Assembly: GCA_013002175.1 (NCBI GenBank)
Contig: JABDKP010000032.1
Location: forward strand, 1-51,584
Direction: 5' to 3'
Source of the DNA: Ilumatobacter sp.
GTDB taxonomy: Bacteria; Actinomycetota; Acidimicrobiia; Acidimicrobiales; Ilumatobacteraceae
DNA: 51,584 nt
Shown here: one piece after another, positions 51,459 through 51,584 of the stretch
Layout: each line of letters begins with the position of its first letter
Position numbering within the stretch: the first letter of the stretch is position 1
The notes under the pieces: generated by a model
Database searches by the model: none
What the model was told of the DNA's origin: nothing
The model's input: the letters and a program-made list of their open reading frames with translations, nothing else
Position numbers and translations under genes: made by a program

Positions 51459-51584
51459 ATGAGCAAAGAGAAGTTCGAGCGGAACAAGCCGCATGTGAAC
51501 GTTGGGACGATGGGGCACATCGACCATGGGAAGACGACGTTGACGGCGGCGATCTCGAAGACGTTGTCTGAGAAGGGGTTGGCG
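51459..51584 (+). CDS. tuf: Elongation factor Tu, 5' part
   Basis: 42 residues are present before the window ends. [20 protein letters not shown] continues into the P-loop [14 protein letters not shown], which settles the identity. EF-Tu brings aminoacyl-tRNA to the ribosome with GTP. AGGAG lies 11 bases before the ATG. It is 40 bases after tRNA-Met, suggesting joint transcription. Confidence 0.97.
   Translation, partial: MSKEKFERNKPHVNVGTMGHIDHGKTTLTAAISKTLSEKGLA

Overview
The window is GC-rich and densely coded on both strands, with no gene-free stretch longer than about 200 bases. It looks like a chromosomal segment of an aerobic actinobacterium. My best guess is Acidimicrobiia, near Ilumatobacter. 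This rests on codon bias, an HBHA-like/XRE gene pair, abundant TAnnnT leaderless-type promoters and the family mix; it is inference, since no rRNA is present. I see no CRISPR array, insertion sequence, integrase or phage gene.

Layout. 1-7167: the end of etfA, then a carotenoid-oxygenase-family gene translationally coupled to a branched-chain-amino-acid-type ABC importer (binding lipoprotein, fused permease, two ATPases). 7253-18972: mixed metabolic genes (nitroreductase, MalY-type PLP enzyme, acyl-CoA synthetase, cyclopropane synthase, quinone reductase, homocysteine methyltransferase), membrane proteins, and an HBHA/phasin-like protein with its XRE regulator. 18988-22141: uridine phosphorylase, a redoxin whose reading frame crosses an in-frame UGA followed by a SECIS-like hairpin (probable selenoprotein), and a divergent MFS exporter. 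22169-30120: a corrinoid-dependent methyltransferase system (MttB-family protein, corrinoid protein, methyl-THF methyltransferase, ferredoxin/ASKHA reactivator, DUF1638 and 'virulence factor' accessory proteins) with a divergent IclR regulator; near-identical tandem operators lie at both of its promoters. 30172-30819: endonuclease III. 30901-41931: a respiratory complex I operon nuoABCDHIJKLMN without nuoEFG. 42000-49708: two lipoproteins, a MidA/NDUFAF7-type methyltransferase close to the nuo operon, acetyl-CoA synthetase, a large single-pass protein behind a sigma-28-like promoter, and YajQ. 49805-51584: tRNA-Tyr, a small conserved gene, a GNAT acetyltransferase, tRNA-Thr, tRNA-Met and the start of tuf.

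How the parts fit. ETF, acyl-CoA synthetase, acetyl-CoA synthetase and complex I point to aerobic oxidation of acids and lipids. The corrinoid cluster probably demethylates a quaternary amine or similar methyl donor and passes the methyl group to tetrahydrofolate under IclR control. A family of perfect palindromes with core TTGTGCC(A/T)GGCACAA sits just behind stop codons of + strand genes and may act as transcript ends. Around twenty first-of-unit genes have a -10 hexamer 6 to 9 bases before the start codon and no ribosome binding site, consistent with leaderless mRNAs; this pattern was used to choose several starts.
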